Of a DNA stretch of 6,871 bases, positions 4,765 to 6,871 are shown piece by piece. The first letter of the stretch is position 1. Every line of letters starts with the position of its first letter. Source of the stretch: Rhodococcus sp. (in: high G+C Gram-positive bacteria) (lineage in GTDB: Bacteria > Actinomycetota > Actinomycetes > Mycobacteriales > Mycobacteriaceae). Under the pieces are notes generated by a model. It made no database searches. It was not told the DNA's origin and was given only the letters and a program-made list of their open reading frames with translations. The stretch spans positions 1-6,871 of the forward strand of contig JAAYXN010000151.1 in the NCBI GenBank assembly GCA_012515885.1. Reading direction: 5' to 3'. The position numbers and the translations under genes are program-made.

Positions 4765-6590
4765 CGGCCGTAAATCTTGGCGATATCGTCCGCAAACGAC
4801 TCGTAGACGACGCCGCGCTTGAGCTTCATTGTCGGCGTCAATTCACCGGATTCTTCAGTGAAGTCGACCGGCAAGATGCGGTACTTTTTGATGCCCTCAG
4901 CCTTGGAGACCAACGTATTCGCTTCGGCGACAGCCTGATCGATTTCGGCTGTGAGGTCGGGATCGGTCAGCAGATCTGCAACCTTGGTGTCGGCGGGCTT
5001 GCCGTGCTGTTCATTCCAGGCGGGAAGGGCATCTGCATCGATCGTGATCAATGCGCCGATGAAGGGCTGCTGATCGCCCACCACGATGGCCTGGCTAATC
5101 AGTGCGTGGGAACGCAGGCTGTCCTCCAACTGTGCGGGGGAAACGTTCTTTCCGCCCGCTGTGACGAGGATTTCCTTCTTGCGGCCAGTGATCGAGATAA
5201 AGCCGTCGTCGTCAATGCTGCCGAGATCGCCCGTATGGAACCAGCCGTCGTTGATAGCTTCAGCGGTGGCTGTCTCGTTGCGCCAGTACGAATCGAAAAT
5301 GATCGGGCCCGCGAGCAAGATTTCGCCGTCGTCCGCGATTCGCACGGTGTTGCCTGGCAGCGGCGGCCCGACGGTGCCGATCTTTTGGTTACCGGGGCTA
5401 TTGACTGAGAATGCGGCTGACGCTTCGGTCAGGCCGTAACCCTCGTAGATGGTGACGCCAATGCCGCGGAAGAAGTGGTTAAGGCGGTCACCAAGGGGCG
5501 CGCCACCGGAAATGGCCAGCAGGCACTGACCGCCGAGCGCGCCAGTCAGTTTGGAGTACACGAGCTTGTCGAACACGAAATGTTTGGCACGCAGCAGCAG
5601 GCCGGGACCGTCGGTATCGAGAGCCTTGCTCCACTCGATGGCGGTGTCAGCCGCGGCATCGAAAATCTTGCCCTTGCCCGCATCGTGGGCTTTCGAACGG
5701 GCGGTGTTGTAGACCTTCTCGAACACTCGCGGTACCGAAAGAATGAAGTCCGGTTTGAACTCTCCGAACGTCGGAACAAGGTTGGGGATGTCGCTGGTGT
5801 GGCCGACGACGGCGCCGCCGTTGAACGCGGCAATGCTCACTGCCCGGGCGAGGACGTGCGCCATCGGCAGGAACATCAACGTAGACGGGGCATCCCGGTT
5901 CGCGATGAATGTGCCCAGTGACGTTTCCAACAGACCGGCTGATTCTGCGAGAAGGTTGCGGTGAGTGAGGGTGCAACCCTTGGGGCGACCGGTAGTTCCC
6001 GAGGTATAAATCAATGTCGCTGGATCGTTGGCTGTGACGGCTTCCGTGCGTGCTCGCAGCGTGTCATCGGACACTGACGATCCCAACTCGATGAGTTCGT
6101 CCACTGCGCCCTTACTGGCGGCACCAGAGCCGTCATCCGCCGGCTCAATCTGCAGCACGGTGCGGAGGCTCGGGGCAGCGTCGGCAACCGCAGAGATCGC
6201 CGCGCGGTGCTTAGCAGTTTCGATGACGAGGACGGATGCTTCCGAGTCCTCAAGAATCCAGCGCACCTGGTCCGCTGCCGACGTTTCGTAGATCGGGACC
6301 GTGACACCACCTGCGGCCCAGATCGCGTAGTCGATCAGTGACCACTCGTATCGGGTGGCGGACATCAGCGCGACGCGCTCACCCGGCTGCACTCCAAGTT
6401 CGATGAGGCCTTTCGCAACACCCGCCACCGTTGCGGCAAAGGTAGCCGCGCTCACGTCGGTCCAGACGGAGCCAATCTTGCGCTTAAACACCGGTTCGGT
6501 GGGGGTTTTCTGCGCGCGAGTGAAGACGGAGTCCACGACCGACGCGTCGTCAGGGATAGTGAAAGAATGCGGTGTGGTGAACTCGGGCAC
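4761..6590 (-). CDS. fadD15: Long-chain fatty-acid-CoA ligase, FadD15 type
   Basis: This AMP-forming acyl-CoA synthetase (609 residues) activates long-chain fatty acids with ATP and CoA through an acyl-adenylate. Motifs in order are the P-loop YTSGTTGRPKG (195-205), LPMAHVLAR (241-249), ISGGAPLG (360-367), YGLTEASA (385-392), GWFHTGDLG (449-457), and GRKKEILVTAGGKNVSP (469-485) at the hinge. The C-terminal TPTMKLKR (585-592) contains Lys589, the probable adenylation lysine. Length and the insertion around 290-350 fit the bacterial FadD15 / plant LACS-like branch rather than the shorter medium-chain ligases. The start is GTG (complement of 6588-6590), chosen for the strong GGAGG 8 bases upstream. 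No membrane segment is seen, so a cytosolic or peripheral membrane location is likely. The convergent position beside pimB matches Rv2187. Its substrate could feed membrane lipid, mycolate or storage lipid synthesis; the sequence does not say which. Confidence 0.93.
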   Translation of the reverse strand: MPEFTTPHSFTIPDDASVVDSVFTRAQKTPTEPVFKRKIGSVWTDVSAATFAATVAGVAKGLIELGVQPGERVALMSATRYEWSLIDYAIWAAGGVTVPIYETSAADQVRWILEDSEASVLVIETAKHRAAISAVADAAPSLRTVLQIEPADDGSGAASKGAVDELIELGSSVSDDTLRARTEAVTANDPATLIYTSGTTGRPKGCTLTHRNLLAESAGLLETSLGTFIANRDAPSTLMFLPMAHVLARAVSIAAFNGGAVVGHTSDIPNLVPTFGEFKPDFILSVPRVFEKVYNTARSKAHDAGKGKIFDAAADTAIEWSKALDTDGPGLLLRAKHFVFDKLVYSKLTGALGGQCLLAISGGAPLGDRLNHFFRGIGVTIYEGYGLTEASAAFSVNSPGNQKIGTVGPPLPGNTVRIADDGEILLAGPIIFDSYWRNETATAEAINDGWFHTGDLGSIDDDGFISITGRKKEILVTAGGKNVSPAQLEDSLRSHALISQAIVVGDQQPFIGALITIDADALPAWNEQHGKPADTKVADLLTDPDLTAEIDQAVAEANTLVSKAEGIKKYRILPVDFTEESGELTPTMKLKRGVVYESFADDIAKIYGR

Positions 6591-6598
6591 GAAATAAA

Positions 6599-6603
6599 CC
6601 TCC
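6599..6603 (-). promoter_or_regulatory. Strong Shine-Dalgarno site of fadD15
   Basis: Read on the minus strand this is GGAGG, 8 bases before the GTG start at 6590. It is the best ribosome site in the window and fixes the start of the ligase. Confidence 0.8.
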
Positions 6604-6615
6604 GGAAACTAAAGA

Positions 6616-6644
6616 CCGTGACGAACTAGTTGGCCGTGACGAAC
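6616..6644. repeat. Pair of 11-bp direct repeats in the fadD15 leader
   Basis: CCGTGACGAAC occurs identically at 6616-6626 and 6634-6644, 18 bases apart start to start, 26 bases before the fadD15 start codon. It could be a protein-binding pair or simply a small duplication. No function is recognised. Confidence 0.6.
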
Positions 6645-6752
6645 GGGTTGCCCGCGTGACCGGTACGCGAGCGCCGAGGTGATGACGCGAGAGAGCAGGC
6701 AGCGCGGCATCGAAGACGGCACAGAAGGAACTGGCGGTACGGGGTGCGTATG

Positions 6753-6796
6753 GGTGTCTATCACATGATTCTATCCATTTGGCTGTGATAGATACC
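6753..6796. promoter_or_regulatory. 13-bp dyad around a candidate fadD15 promoter -10 box
   Basis: GGTGTCTATCACA (6753-6765) faces TGTGATAGATACC (6784-6796) across 18 bases, with one G-T position among 13. The core half-site is TGTGATAGA, perfect on both sides (6757-6765 and 6784-6792). The spacer contains, on the minus strand, TAGAAT (6773-6768), a TAnnnT -10 match for fadD15 transcription starting near 6761 and giving a leader of about 170 bases. A dimeric regulator bound to both arms would bracket the promoter. The half-site TGTGA resembles the Crp/GlxR consensus, but the order and spacing (TCACA-N18-TGTGA) are not those of a Crp site. Apart from this and the repeats, 6591-6871 shows no gene. 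Confidence 0.45.
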
Positions 6797-6830
6797 AGGC
6801 GACGGTTTGGCTGGGTGGTGCTCGGCTACC

Positions 6831-6868
6831 CAACCGGTACTTGGTTGCTCGACCGGTACTCGGTTGCT
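6831..6868. repeat. Two tandem 19-bp imperfect repeats at the window edge
   Basis: Units 6831-6849 and 6850-6868 agree at 17 of 19 positions and share ACCGGTAC and GGTTGCT. A further GACCGGTAC lies at 6658-6666. The array touches the end of the window, so it may continue. It could be an iteron-like or regulatory repeat, or a short duplication. Confidence 0.6.
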
Positions 6869-6871
6869 TCA

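Noticed and set aside
4701..5408. 235-codon plus-strand open frame opposite fadD15
   Set aside because: It lies antisense to the well-conserved C-terminal half of the acyl-CoA ligase, overlaps pimB, and its protein shows no family motif. It is a shadow frame.
6753..6796. Reading the dyad as a Crp/GlxR site or as a transcription terminator
   Set aside because: Crp/GlxR sites are TGTGA-N6-TCACA, whereas here the half-sites are in the opposite order with 18 bases between. As a terminator it has an 18-base loop, no T-run and no gene ending nearby within the window.
1..6871. Mobile element, CRISPR array, toxin-antitoxin or defence system
   Set aside because: No transposase, integrase, repeat-spacer pattern or small paired genes are visible. 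All five genes are full-length members of envelope or lipid families in a conserved order.

Overview
The window looks like a chromosomal cell-envelope locus of a mycolic-acid-type actinobacterium (order Mycobacteriales/Corynebacteriales). The grounds are high G+C, several GTG starts, and a gene order matching the M. tuberculosis ripC (Rv2190c) - Rv2189c - pimB (Rv2188c) >< fadD15 (Rv2187) block. An extra, shorter NlpC/P60 gene lies in front, an arrangement I recall from corynebacteria. Genus cannot be fixed from the sequence alone.

Layout: positions ~30-180 hold a cyclic di-AMP (ydaO/yuaA-class) riboswitch aptamer, the leader of a small secreted NlpC/P60 peptidoglycan endopeptidase (207-758, GTG start). 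Two hairpins follow (762-779 and 797-832). A 288-base intergenic region then holds a candidate promoter and a perfect 10-bp inverted repeat (962-984) before a second, longer NlpC/P60 hydrolase with a coiled-coil N-terminal region, the RipC orthologue (about 1047-2114). Next come a membrane-anchored HExxH protein (2166-3575) and the mannosyltransferase PimB' (3637-4764), whose -10 element sits exactly where a leaderless transcript would need it. On the minus strand, converging on pimB and sharing the four bases TTAA at the stops, is a FadD15-type long-chain acyl-CoA ligase (6590-4761). The last 281 bases are its upstream region, with direct repeats and a 13-bp dyad surrounding a candidate -10 box.

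Together the genes act on the envelope. Two D,L-endopeptidase-type hydrolases remodel peptidoglycan, one apparently linked to osmotic/wall signalling by c-di-AMP and the other probably to division through FtsEX. PimB' makes phosphatidylinositol dimannoside for PIM/LM/LAM, and FadD15 activates fatty acids for lipid metabolism. The gene families are known. The less explained parts are the regulatory DNA and the uncharacterised metallopeptidase-like protein. I saw no mobile element, CRISPR array, tRNA or rRNA, and no wholly new system.
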